Below, piece by piece: positions 1-6,269 of a DNA stretch of 8,929 nt. Positions within the stretch are counted from its first letter, which is position 1. Each line of letters opens with the position of its first letter. Source of the stretch: JBJSXF01 sp046086225 (GTDB lineage Bacteria > Actinomycetota > Acidimicrobiia > IMCC26256 > PALSA-610); assembly GCA_046086225.1 (NCBI GenBank), contig JBJSXF010000127.1, positions 1-8,929 on the forward strand. Reading direction: 5' to 3'. The notes beneath the pieces were generated by a model, which saw only the letters and a program-made list of their open reading frames with translations, had not been told where the DNA came from and did not search any database. Position numbers and translations under genes: made by a program.

Positions 1-1500
1 GTGACGACCGTCATCGGTGACATCGGATCGGCGGGTGCGGCCGCGGCGGCCGGGCCCGCACCGTCGGCCGCGGCGGCCGGGCCCGCACCGTCGGCCGAAC
101 CCGGGCTCGCCCCGGGGCGGGCCGCAGCCCACTCGCTCGACGTCACCGATCCGGCGACGGGAGCCGTGCTGCGCTCGGTGGCGGTCACCGAGCCCGGTGA
201 GGTGACCCGCAAGGTCGCGGCAGCTCGCGCGGCCCGGCCGGCCTGGTCGGCGCGGCCCTACGAGGATCGGGCTCTCGTGCTCGGCCGGTTCGCCGAACTG
301 CTCGCGGCCGAGGCCGAGGAGTGCGCCCGCATCACGACGAGCGAGGTGGGCAAGCCGATCCGGGAGGCCCGCAACGAGGTCCGGGCCGTGCAGGAGCGGA
401 TCGCCTGGAACATCGGCCACGTCGGCGAGATCACCGCCCCCCGCACCGTCACCGCCGACGGCGCCGTGGCCGAGCAGGTGACGTGCGAGCCGGTCGGGAT
501 CGTCGCGCACATCAGCGCGTGGAACTACCCGTACTTCACCGGGCTGAACACGATCGTGCCCGCGCTGCTGGCCGGCAACGGGGTGCTGTACAAGCCGTCG
601 GAGCACGCCACGCTCACCGGCTTGCGGCTCGTGGATCTGCTGCATCGGGCCGGCGTGCCGATCGACGTCGTGCAGACGGTGGTCGGGGGCGGCGAGGTCG
701 GTGCCGCGCTCGTCGCCGCCGACATCGACATGGTCTGCTTCACCGGCTCGTACCCGACCGGGCGCCGGGTCGCGGCGGCGGCCGCCGAGCGGCTGCTGCG
801 GGTGCAACTCGAGCTCGGGGGCAAGGACGCCGCGTACGTGTGCGACGACGTGGACGTGGAGGCGACCGCGGCGGCCGTCGCCGAGGGGGCCTGCTACAAC
901 GCCGGGCAGTCGTGCGCGGCGATCGAGCGGGTCTACGTGCACGAGGCGGTCGCCGACCGGTTCGTCGAGGCGCTCGTGCGGATCGTGGCCGGCTACCGGG
1001 TCGGCGACCCGGCCGACGACAGCACCGATATCGGCCCGCTCGCCCGGGCCGCCCAGGTTTCCGTGCTCACGGCCCAGGTCGCCGACGCGCGCGCTCGGGG
1101 CGCCGAGGTGCGCTGCGGGGGCGAGGCGCTCGCCCGGCCCGGCCACTGGTTCGCGCCGACGGTGATCACCGGCTGCGACGACACCATGGCCGTCATGCGG
1201 GAGGAGAGCTTCGGGCCGGTCGTGCCGGTGGCGGTCGTCGCCGACGACGACGAGGCCCGGGCCCGGATGGATGACACCGAGTACGGACTCGGTGCGGCCG
1301 TGTTCACCCGCGATCGCGAGCGGGCCGAGCGGATCCTGGCTCGGCTCGAGGTGGGGAACGCCTACTGGAACGCGTCCGACCGGTCGTGCGTGCGGCTCCC
1401 GTGGGCGGGTCGCCGCCACTCGGGGCTCGGGGTGTCGATGGGCGAGTCGGGCGTGCGGGCGCTCGTGCGCGAGAAGGCGTGGCACCTGGCCGACCGCTGA
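1..1500 (+). CDS. Aldehyde dehydrogenase family protein, NAD(P)-dependent
   Basis: Oxidises an aldehyde to the carboxylic acid with NAD(P)+ in the cytoplasm. The 499-aa reading frame carries the full set of ALDH-superfamily landmarks: the WNYP oxyanion Asn (N175), the KPSE cofactor Lys (K198), the FTGS turn (247-250) after the Rossmann region, the general-base Glu in ELGGK (E271), the nucleophile in AGQSC (C305), and EESFGP with the ribose-binding Glu (E402). All key residues are intact, so the enzyme should be active. The substrate cannot be read from the sequence; short aliphatic or lactaldehyde-like substrates are possible. The family core begins at about residue 45, and the first 44 residues are an Ala/Pro/Gly-rich extension. 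GTG at base 1 is the first possible start in the window, and no in-frame ATG/GTG follows until codon 56, inside the fold. A start upstream of the window cannot be excluded. It is convergent with the esterase, 39 bp away. Confidence 0.93.
   Translation: MTTVIGDIGSAGAAAAAGPAPSAAAAGPAPSAEPGLAPGRAAAHSLDVTDPATGAVLRSVAVTEPGEVTRKVAAARAARPAWSARPYEDRALVLGRFAELLAAEAEECARITTSEVGKPIREARNEVRAVQERIAWNIGHVGEITAPRTVTADGAVAEQVTCEPVGIVAHISAWNYPYFTGLNTIVPALLAGNGVLYKPSEHATLTGLRLVDLLHRAGVPIDVVQTVVGGGEVGAALVAADIDMVCFTGSYPTGRRVAAAAAERLLRVQLELGGKDAAYVCDDVDVEATAAAVAEGACYNAGQSCAAIERVYVHEAVADRFVEALVRIVAGYRVGDPADDSTDIGPLARAAQVSVLTAQVADARARGAEVRCGGEALARPGHWFAPTVITGCDDTMAVMREESFGPVVPVAVVADDDEARARMDDTEYGLGAAVFTRDRERAERILARLEVGNAYWNASDRSCVRLPWAGRRHSGLGVSMGESGVRALVREKAWHLADR
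40..93 (+). repeat. Perfect 27-bp tandem duplication in the ALDH 5' end
   Basis: Two identical in-frame 27-bp copies lie at 40-66 and 67-93, each encoding AAAAGPAPS; the next codon (GCC) begins a third copy that is then lost. The repeat sits in the non-conserved Ala/Pro-rich N-terminal tail, before the ALDH fold. Perfect identity suggests a recent slippage or duplication event. Confidence 0.9.
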
Positions 1501-1508
1501 CGCGGTCG
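1491..1508. terminator. Hairpin spanning the ALDH stop codon; possible bidirectional terminator
   Basis: A perfect 7-bp stem (CGACCGC at 1491-1497, GCGGTCG at 1502-1508) encloses a 4-nt loop holding the ALDH TGA stop. It lies between two convergent genes and reads the same way on both strands, so it could end transcription of both the ALDH and the esterase. There is no U-tract on either side, so this is a structural guess only. Confidence 0.35.
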
Positions 1509-1539
1509 TCGGGGTCGTTCGGTCGGCCCGCGGTGCAGG

Positions 1540-3030
1540 TCAGCGCGAAGCGGCGTCGAGCACGAGGCGATCCTCGGCGTCGGGGTCGTGCAGCAGCTCG
1601 CAGTTGGTGTCGAACCGCATCGTCGGTCGCCGGTCGAGGTCGTAAGCCGGCCACTCGGGCAGGCCGTCGTGACCGGGGCCGTGGCCGTGGGCGAAGGCGA
1701 TCCAGGCTCGGTGCATGACGGCCGAGAGCTCGGCTCGCTCCGGACCGTCGCCGGTGAACATGCCGACCCCGGCCGAGTCGAGGGTGTCCCAGACGAACGG
1801 GATCTCGAGCGCGTGGGTGGAGCGCAGGATGCCGCCGAACGCCGGGCTCTCCCACGAGAAGAGGTACGACCAGACCGGCCCGTGCGCGTGCTGGGCCTCG
1901 AGCAGGCGGATCATCGGCAGGCGGAAGATGCCGTCGGTCGCCAGGTCGAGCCAGAGCTCGGCGGCCGAGGCCTCGGGGCGGCGGTCGCGGTACGAGGCGA
2001 GCACCTCGGCGGCCCGGTCGCCGCAGGTTACCGTGAGGCGGCGCACGATCGCGTCCTCGTCGATGCCCGCGAACCCGGGGTCCTGCATCACGAACATCGT
2101 CATCTCGTGCCGGTTCGTGCCCGACATCACCCGCACGCCGGCGGCGTTGCCCGCGGCGATGGCGTCGAGCGGCGGCTCGAGCAGGCTCCGCCCGTCGACG
2201 GTGGGCTGGAAGGGGAGTGCGGTGTTGCCGTCCTCGACGAAGTCGGGGAGCGCGTCGAGCACCTCCCGGGTGCTCTTGGCGAGGAGGGCGGCGGTGTCGC
2301 CGGGTGCGACGCCCAAGTTGGCGACGACCCGGGACGCGATGTCGGTGGCCCGCTCGGTGGTGGACCACCACGACGCGGCCCCGCTCTGGGGGATCGCGGC
2401 GTGGAAGAGCCCCCGGGCGGCGGGCATGGCGAGCAGGGTGCCGATGCTGCCCCCGCCGGCCGATTCGCCGAAGACCGTGACCCGGTCGGGGTCGCCGCCG
2501 AACCCGGCGATGGAGTCGCGCACCCACTCGAGCGCGGCGATCTGGTCGAGGAGGCCGACGTTGGCCGAGTCGGCGAGGTCGGGGAAGAGCTCGCCGAGGG
2601 CCATGAAGCCGAACGGTCCGAGCCGGTAGTTGATGGTCACGATCACGACGTCGCCGTTGCGGGCGAACGACGTGCCGTCGTACCACGGGGTGTCGCCCCC
2701 GCCCCAGACGAACGCGCCGCCGTGGATCCACACCATCACCGGGCGCCGCTTGTCGTCGCACGCCGGGGTCCAGACGTTGAGGTAGAGCGAGTCCTCGCTG
2801 TTGGGGGTCGGCTCACCGCCGAGCAGGGCGGTCATCGAGAACGCCGTCTGCGCCGACTGGTGCGAGAAGCTCGTGGCGTCGCGCACGTCGTCCCACGCCG
2901 CTTCGCGCTGCGGCGGCTGCCACCGCAGGCCGTCGACGGGCGGGGCGGCGAAGGGGATGCCCCGGAAGACGAGGATGCCGTCGTCCTCGGTGCCTTCGAC
3001 CTTGCCGCTGCGGGTGAGTGCGATCGCCAT
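1540..3030 (-). CDS. Type-B carboxylesterase (p-nitrobenzyl-esterase-like)
   Basis: Alpha/beta-hydrolase that hydrolyses carboxylic esters; 496 aa, the usual size for bacterial type-B carboxylesterases. Landmarks in order: EDSLYLNVW (79-87, the second family signature), the oxyanion motif HGGAF (103-107), the nucleophile elbow GESAGG with S190, the acid in GTNRHE (E309), and the His in the STHALEIPFVW segment (H406). The triad is complete. There is no signal peptide, so it should be cytoplasmic. The ATG at 3030 gives the family-typical opening, with the VEGT and FRGIPFA motifs close behind. The open frame continues upstream to 3357 but overlaps the TetR gene, so that extension is rejected. 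It lies 11 bp downstream of the TetR stop, last in the putative operon. No Shine-Dalgarno is visible, but a TAGGCT box ends 8 nt before the ATG, so it may also be transcribed on its own without a leader. The natural substrate is unknown. Confidence 0.93.
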   Translation of the reverse strand: MAIALTRSGKVEGTEDDGILVFRGIPFAAPPVDGLRWQPPQREAAWDDVRDATSFSHQSAQTAFSMTALLGGEPTPNSEDSLYLNVWTPACDDKRRPVMVWIHGGAFVWGGGDTPWYDGTSFARNGDVVIVTINYRLGPFGFMALGELFPDLADSANVGLLDQIAALEWVRDSIAGFGGDPDRVTVFGESAGGGSIGTLLAMPAARGLFHAAIPQSGAASWWSTTERATDIASRVVANLGVAPGDTAALLAKSTREVLDALPDFVEDGNTALPFQPTVDGRSLLEPPLDAIAAGNAAGVRVMSGTNRHEMTMFVMQDPGFAGIDEDAIVRRLTVTCGDRAAEVLASYRDRRPEASAAELWLDLATDGIFRLPMIRLLEAQHAHGPVWSYLFSWESPAFGGILRSTHALEIPFVWDTLDSAGVGMFTGDGPERAELSAVMHRAWIAFAHGHGPGHDGLPEWPAYDLDRRPTMRFDTNCELLHDPDAEDRLVLDAASR

Positions 3031-3038
3031 GGCGGGGG

Positions 3039-3044
3039 AGCCTA
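3039..3044 (-). promoter_or_regulatory. Possible -10 box (TAGGCT) for leaderless esterase transcript
   Basis: On the minus strand TAGGCT is followed by 8 nt and then the esterase ATG. The TAG is also the TetR stop codon. No convincing -35 element is seen at 16-18 bp. The box matches the TAnnnT pattern at the same distance from other SD-less genes here, and shares the stretch CGGTAGG(C/T)T with the box before the VIT-family transporter gene. Confidence 0.35.
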
Positions 3045-3674
3045 CCGACGCTGCGGGCCCGTCCTCCGGGTCGGTTCCGGGGTCGGGCGGGGCGCCGGTC
3101 GGGCGCCGGGGACGAGGTCGAGCAGGGCGGCGCGCAGGCGGGGGAGCCGGCGGCCCGCGGTGAGCTCCTGTAACGCCACCTCGATGGTTGCGCTCACGAG
3201 GAGGCGAGCCGTCTCCAGGGGGTGGGCGACGGCCGTGCGGAGGTCGCGTTCGAGCGCGGCTGCGGCCTGGGCGTTGCGCCGCTCGACGAGCGTGACGATC
3301 GCGGGGAGCGATCGGGCCTCGAGCAGCATCGCCCGCACCGCGGGTTGCGCCCGGCACCCGTCGAGGAAGCCGCGGATGCGCGCCCGGGCGCGTTCGGGTC
3401 CGGGCGCCAGCCCCGCCGAATCGCGTTCGATCGATGCGAACAGGGTGCCGTGGAACTCGCGGTGCAGCTCGACGACCAGCTCCGAGCGGTCGGCGAAGTG
3501 CAGGTAGAAGGTGCCCTTGGCGTGACCGGCCTCGCTCGTGATCGCCGCCACCGTCAGCGCGTCGAGTCCGTCGCGTTGCGCGAGTGCGGTGGCCGCGTCG
3601 AGCAGTTCGAGCCGGGTGGGGTGGCTGCCGCCCGCACGGGATCCGGGCCCGCGGCGCCGGGTTGCGCCGCTCAC
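3042..3674 (-). CDS. TetR/AcrR-family transcriptional regulator
   Basis: One-component repressor: an N-terminal helix-turn-helix binds a palindromic operator and a C-terminal helical domain senses a small ligand. The 210-aa protein shows a classic TetR N-terminus at about residues 20-66: TRLELLDAATALAQRDGL, then the HTH with LTVAAITSEAGHAKGTFYLHF and the trailing DRSELV helix. The ligand-binding half is not conserved enough to name an effector, and the last ~20 residues are a Pro/Arg-rich tail. The GTG start at 3674 overlaps the cupin stop by 4 bp (GTGA), pointing to translational coupling. Codon 168 is a TTA, very rare in this window. A 28-bp palindrome at the head of the operon (4796-4823) is its most likely operator, implying autoregulation of the hydrolase, cupin, TetR and perhaps esterase genes. 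That link is inference. Confidence 0.92.
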   Translation of the reverse strand: MSGATRRRGPGSRAGGSHPTRLELLDAATALAQRDGLDALTVAAITSEAGHAKGTFYLHFADRSELVVELHREFHGTLFASIERDSAGLAPGPERARARIRGFLDGCRAQPAVRAMLLEARSLPAIVTLVERRNAQAAAALERDLRTAVAHPLETARLLVSATIEVALQELTAGRRLPRLRAALLDLVPGARPAPRPTPEPTRRTGPQRR

Positions 3675-3991
3675 GGGTACTCGGGGAGCACGGGCAGCAC
3701 GAGCACGAACCGGCAGTCGGTGCGTGCCGCCGCGAAGTGCCAGGCGCCCGGCGGCGTGTACAGGTAGTCGCCGGGGCCGAGCTCTCGGCCGCCGATGACC
3801 GCGTGCCCGTCGAGCATGAAGAGCTCCTCGCCGCCCGGGTGGCGATGGGCCTTGCCGCGCGTGTTCTCGTTCATGCGCACCTCGACGGTCGCGCCCCCTT
3901 CTTCGTGGAGCCGCAGGATCCGGAACCGGCCGACGCCGTCGGGGTTGGCGAACCATTCCCCGGACCCGGCAGCGACGAGATCTCCGCTCAT
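3671..3991 (-). CDS. Small single-domain cupin protein
   Basis: A 106-aa single beta-barrel with both cupin motifs. Motif 1 is GKAHRHPGGEELFMLDG, with metal-ligand candidates H49, H51 and E55. Motif 2 is GDYLYTPPGAWH, with H85. The full 3-His/1-Glu set suggests a bound divalent metal (Fe, Mn, Zn or Ni). The HRHPGGEELFML style resembles ChrR-type cupins. The reaction is unknown: small cupins include isomerases, dioxygenases and non-catalytic metal or ligand sensors. The ATG overlaps the upstream hydrolase stop (ATGA), and its TGA overlaps the TetR start (GTGA), so the three genes are almost certainly co-translated. This makes it a likely partner in processing, or sensing, whatever the flanking hydrolases act on. 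No signal peptide. Confidence 0.88.
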   Translation of the reverse strand: MSGDLVAAGSGEWFANPDGVGRFRILRLHEEGGATVEVRMNENTRGKAHRHPGGEELFMLDGHAVIGGRELGPGDYLYTPPGAWHFAAARTDCRFVLVLPVLPEYP

Positions 3992-4785
3992 GTCCCCTCC
4001 TCGTCCGTCCCCCCGAGGAAGACGCGGGTCGCGTCCAGGAACTCGTCGGGCAGCTCGGCGAACGCCTGGTGGCCGCACGGGAGCCTCACCACCCGCGCGT
4101 CCCGCAGCGTGGTGCGGGCCCGGCGGCCGTCCACCATCCAGGGCAGGATCGGATCGCGGGTCCCCCACACCACGAGCGTGGGTGCGGTGATGCGCGCTGC
4201 GTCCGCTCGGGCGTCGTGGGCGGGATCGGTGAAGCTCCGCCAGACCCGGGCGAAGGTCCGCACCCGTTCGGGCTCGCGGGATGCCGCGACCGCAGCCGAC
4301 CTGATCGCGGCGACGGCCGGGGTCCGGCGCCGCAGGTACAGGCGGGGGAGGAGTCGCATCGCGACGGGGGCGATGCGCAGCGAGCCGAGCAGCCGGCACA
4401 CGAGGAAGGTGGTCGGCCACCGGGGGGTGAATCCGCCCGGGTTGACGACGACGACGTTGCGAACCAGGTCGGGACGCCGGGCCGCGGTGCGCAGGGCCGC
4501 GAAGCCGCCGACCGAGTTGCCGACGAGGGTGAACGGTCCCTCGCCGAGCTGCTCGAGGATGGCGGGCAGGAGCTCGGCGAACCCGCACGCGCTCGGCTCG
4601 GGGATCGGGTCACCGGTGCCGTGGCCCGGCCAGTCGACGGCGTGGACCGTCGCGTGCCGGCTCAGCTCGGGGATGATCGCGTCGAAGTCGTGGTGGCTGC
4701 CGCCGTTGGCGTGGAGCAGCACGATCGGCGGGCCCGAGCCGGTGGTGTGGACCGCCGCTCCCTCGATCGTTCGCGTGGTCGGCAT
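3988..4785 (-). CDS. Alpha/beta-fold hydrolase
   Basis: Cytoplasmic hydrolase of about 265 aa with an intact Ser-Asp-His triad: the nucleophile elbow GNSVGG (S91), the acid in WGTRDPILP (D211), and the base in CGHQAFAELPDEF (H239). The strand-turn HANGGSHHDF near residues 25-34 supplies the oxyanion hole. The lid region (about 120-195) is Arg-rich and does not reveal a substrate; ester, lactone or C-C bond cleavage are all possible. Two in-frame ATGs exist, at 4803 and 4785. I prefer 4785 because the 4803 codon lies inside the operator palindrome, and a TACTCT box sits 9 nt upstream of 4785; the alternative adds six residues (271 aa). It is the first gene of the minus-strand operon, and its TGA overlaps the cupin ATG. 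No Shine-Dalgarno is evident at either start. Confidence 0.9.
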   Translation of the reverse strand: MPTTRTIEGAAVHTTGSGPPIVLLHANGGSHHDFDAIIPELSRHATVHAVDWPGHGTGDPIPEPSACGFAELLPAILEQLGEGPFTLVGNSVGGFAALRTAARRPDLVRNVVVVNPGGFTPRWPTTFLVCRLLGSLRIAPVAMRLLPRLYLRRRTPAVAAIRSAAVAASREPERVRTFARVWRSFTDPAHDARADAARITAPTLVVWGTRDPILPWMVDGRRARTTLRDARVVRLPCGHQAFAELPDEFLDATRVFLGGTDEEGT

Positions 4786-4794
4786 CGCCCCGGG

Positions 4795-4800
4795 AGAGTA
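4795..4800 (-). promoter_or_regulatory. Possible -10 box (TACTCT) of the hydrolase-cupin-TetR operon
   Basis: TACTCT on the minus strand is followed by 9 nt and then the ATG at 4785. It overlaps the end of the palindrome at 4796-4823, so a bound repressor would block RNA polymerase. No clear -35 is seen. Confidence 0.3.
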
Positions 4801-4823
4801 CATGACCGCACGGTCAGGTACTC
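4796..4823. promoter_or_regulatory. 28-bp palindrome, candidate TetR operator
   Basis: A near-perfect dyad in which 12 of 14 base pairs match. The outer arms are GAGTAC and GTACTC, and the inner arms are TGACCG and CGGTCA around a central CA. The unpaired positions are the two bases between inner and outer arms (4802/4817) and the centre. Its length and two-tier half-sites are typical of TetR-family operators, which often bind two dimers. It lies in the 70-90 bp gap at the head of the operon that encodes a TetR protein, and overlaps the likely -10 region and the alternative hydrolase ATG at 4803. Confidence 0.65.
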
Positions 4824-4839
4824 CGCGGTGCGGTTCGAT

Positions 4840-4868
4840 GCCGGTCCGGCGGGCGCGGCCCGGCCGGC
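4840..4868 (-). terminator. GC-rich hairpin after the PhyH gene, possible terminator
   Basis: A 9-bp stem with a single bulged T (GCCGG-CCGG on the left, CCGG-CCGGC on the right) and a 10-nt loop begins 5 bp past the dioxygenase stop. No U-tract follows on the minus strand. If real, it isolates the downstream operon from PhyH transcription, leaving 4801-4839 as that operon's promoter region. Confidence 0.35.
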
Positions 4869-4873
4869 GTCGA

Positions 4874-5671
4874 TCAGATGGCGTCCCAGAGGATGCGGTC
4901 GGCCCCTTCGCCGAGCAGCGCCTGCTCGGGAGACTTCTTGTCGATGTGGCCGACGAGCCCGTTGTAGACGCTGTAGCCGACGAGTTGTCGGAGCCGGGGG
5001 GAGAACGTGGCGACCCGGCTCGGGGTGAGGCCGAGCTGCTGGTTCTCCTGCTGGCGGATGTATCCGGCGCAGTAGTTCATGGCGATGCCGATGCGGCGTT
5101 CGTCGGTGTGGTTGGCCCCGCCGCCGTGCCAGAGGCTGCCGTGCCACACGAGTACCGACCCGGCGCTCATCTCGGCGGCGACGGTCTCGTACGTGCCGCC
5201 GTACTCCGGGTTGTCGGCGGCGAGGTGCGAGCCGGGCACGAGCCGGGTGGCGCCGTTGGCCTCGGTGAAGTCGGTGAGCGCCCACATGGTGTTGCACACG
5301 ATCGCCGGATGGGGCTTGGGGAGGGGGAGGAGCTGGTCGTCGGCGTGGATCGGCTGGGCGACCTCGCCGGGGAGGATCGCGATCGACGACAGCGACGACA
5401 CCAGACAGCCGGGGTCGAGGACGTCCTCCACCACCGGCAGCACGTGCTCGTGCACCGGCACCTGCTGCCACACCTCGTCGTGGGCGAGGAGGTTGTAGAC
5501 CCGCAGAGTGCGGTGGCCCTCGAACGAGTTGGCTGCAGGCTGCACGGCGAGGCATTCCTCGAGCCGGTCGAGGGCGGAGCGCAGAGCCGAGATCAGCGCC
5601 GGGTCGATCGCATCGGCAATGATCGTGTAGCCCTGCTCGGCGATCTCGCGCCGGTGCCGGTCACGATCCAC
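4874..5671 (-). CDS. Phytanoyl-CoA dioxygenase (PhyH) family Fe(II)/2-oxoglutarate oxygenase
   Basis: A non-haem iron, 2-oxoglutarate-dependent hydroxylase on the double-stranded beta-helix fold; 265 aa, normal for bacterial PhyH proteins. The opening REIAEQGYTIIADAI is the family N-terminus. The iron triad is the HAD motif (H109, D111) and the distal His in SLWHGGGAN (H182); R192/R193 in DERRIG is the expected 2-oxoglutarate anchor. The hallmark TRLVPGSH is at 142-149. All ligands are present. The substrate is unknown; bacterial members hydroxylate fatty acyl groups, amino acids or secondary metabolites. The GTG at 5671 is chosen because it places the family N-terminus correctly and longer versions would run through the divergent gene. 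It has no Shine-Dalgarno, but a TAGACT box ends 7 nt upstream, suggesting a leaderless mRNA. The start codon is only 12 bp from that of the divergent carbonic-anhydrase-like gene. Confidence 0.92.
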   Translation of the reverse strand: MDRDRHRREIAEQGYTIIADAIDPALISALRSALDRLEECLAVQPAANSFEGHRTLRVYNLLAHDEVWQQVPVHEHVLPVVEDVLDPGCLVSSLSSIAILPGEVAQPIHADDQLLPLPKPHPAIVCNTMWALTDFTEANGATRLVPGSHLAADNPEYGGTYETVAAEMSAGSVLVWHGSLWHGGGANHTDERRIGIAMNYCAGYIRQQENQQLGLTPSRVATFSPRLRQLVGYSVYNGLVGHIDKKSPEQALLGEGADRILWDAI

Positions 5672-5672
5672 G

Positions 5673-5677
5673 GGAGG
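5673..5677 (+). promoter_or_regulatory. Shine-Dalgarno (GGAGG) of the gamma-carbonic-anhydrase-like gene
   Basis: GGAGG sits 6 nt before the ATG at 5684, inside the 12-bp gap between the divergent start codons, and fixes the start of the plus-strand gene within a much longer open frame. Confidence 0.8.
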
Positions 5678-5678
5678 A

Positions 5679-5684
5679 AGTCTA
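5679..5684 (-). promoter_or_regulatory. Possible -10 box (TAGACT) for leaderless PhyH transcript
   Basis: On the minus strand TAGACT is followed by 7 nt and then the PhyH GTG. It overlaps the first base of the divergent ATG. No -35 match is visible. Confidence 0.35.
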
Positions 5685-6202
5685 TGGCCCTCTACGCCCT
5701 CGGCGACCTGGAGCCCACCATCGACCCCGACGCGTTCGTGCACCCCGAGTGCACGATCATCGGCAACGTCGAGATCGGGCCCGGCGCGACGATCTGGCCC
5801 CAAGCGGTGCTGCGCGGTGATCAGAGCCGCATCGTGGTCGGGGCCCGCACGTCGGTGCAGGACGGCGCGGTGATCCACTGCACCCGCGACCTCGAGACGA
5901 TCATCGGGGCCGACTGCACAATCGGCCACCTCGCCCACCTCGAGGGTTGCACGGTCGAGGACGGGGCGCTCGTCGGCACCGGGTCGATCGTGCTGCACGC
6001 GGCGATCGTGCGCACCGGCGCGCTCGTCGGGGCCGGAGCGCTCGTGCCCGGCCGCATGGAGGTGCCGTCGGGGGCGATGGCGCTCGGCGTGCCCGCCCGG
6101 ATCAAGGAAGGGGCGGTGATCCCGGAGCAGATCACCTACCCGGCCCGTGAGTACGCCCGGAACTGCATCCGCTACCGGGACGCACTGCGTCGCATCGACT
6201 GA
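5684..6202 (+). CDS. Gamma-carbonic-anhydrase-like left-handed beta-helix protein
   Basis: A 172-aa hexapeptide-repeat protein of the gamma-carbonic anhydrase (CaiE/PaaY/YrdA-like) family, expected to form a trimer with metal between subunits. Hexapeptide coils run from about residue 12 to 135, followed by a C-terminal helix (about 147-170). Family hallmarks are RGD (44-46), VQDGAVIH (58-65) and GHLAHLEGC (81-89). Of the three zinc histidines, H65 and H82 are present, but the third position, five residues after H82, is Glu (E87); an extra His lies at 85. Metal binding and hydratase activity are therefore uncertain, and it may act on another substrate or bind metal differently. The start is set by the GGAGG ribosome binding site. 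It is divergent from the PhyH gene and convergent with the VIT-family transporter gene; no functional link to either is evident. Confidence 0.88.
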   Translation: MALYALGDLEPTIDPDAFVHPECTIIGNVEIGPGATIWPQAVLRGDQSRIVVGARTSVQDGAVIHCTRDLETIIGADCTIGHLAHLEGCTVEDGALVGTGSIVLHAAIVRTGALVGAGALVPGRMEVPSGAMALGVPARIKEGAVIPEQITYPAREYARNCIRYRDALRRID

Positions 6203-6220
6203 CCGCAGGTGATCGGCGGT

Positions 6221-6236
6221 TCGGATTTCGCTCCGA
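6221..6236. terminator. Weak hairpin between convergent genes
   Basis: A 5-bp stem (TCGGA/TCCGA) with a 6-nt loop lies in the 67-bp gap (6203-6269) between the convergent carbonic-anhydrase-like and transporter genes. It has no U-tract, and such a short stem could be chance. It is the best terminator candidate I see in that gap. Confidence 0.2.
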
Positions 6237-6269
6237 CTCGACCCGACCCGGGTTGGCGGTCCGCGCCGG

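Noticed and set aside
1304..2761. Minus-strand 485-codon frame within the esterase region
   Set aside because: Arg/Pro-rich out-of-frame shadow of the esterase gene, which has an intact catalytic triad in the correct frame.
3031..3357. Longer N-terminus for the carboxylesterase
   Set aside because: The extra residues are Pro/Arg-rich shadow sequence overlapping the TetR gene, and the family N-terminus begins right after the ATG at 3030.
3584..6202. Very long plus-strand open frame (about 870 codons)
   Set aside because: Only its last 172 codons, from the ATG at 5684, resemble a protein family. The rest is antisense to the TetR, cupin, hydrolase and PhyH genes, and is open because GC-rich codons rarely give stops.
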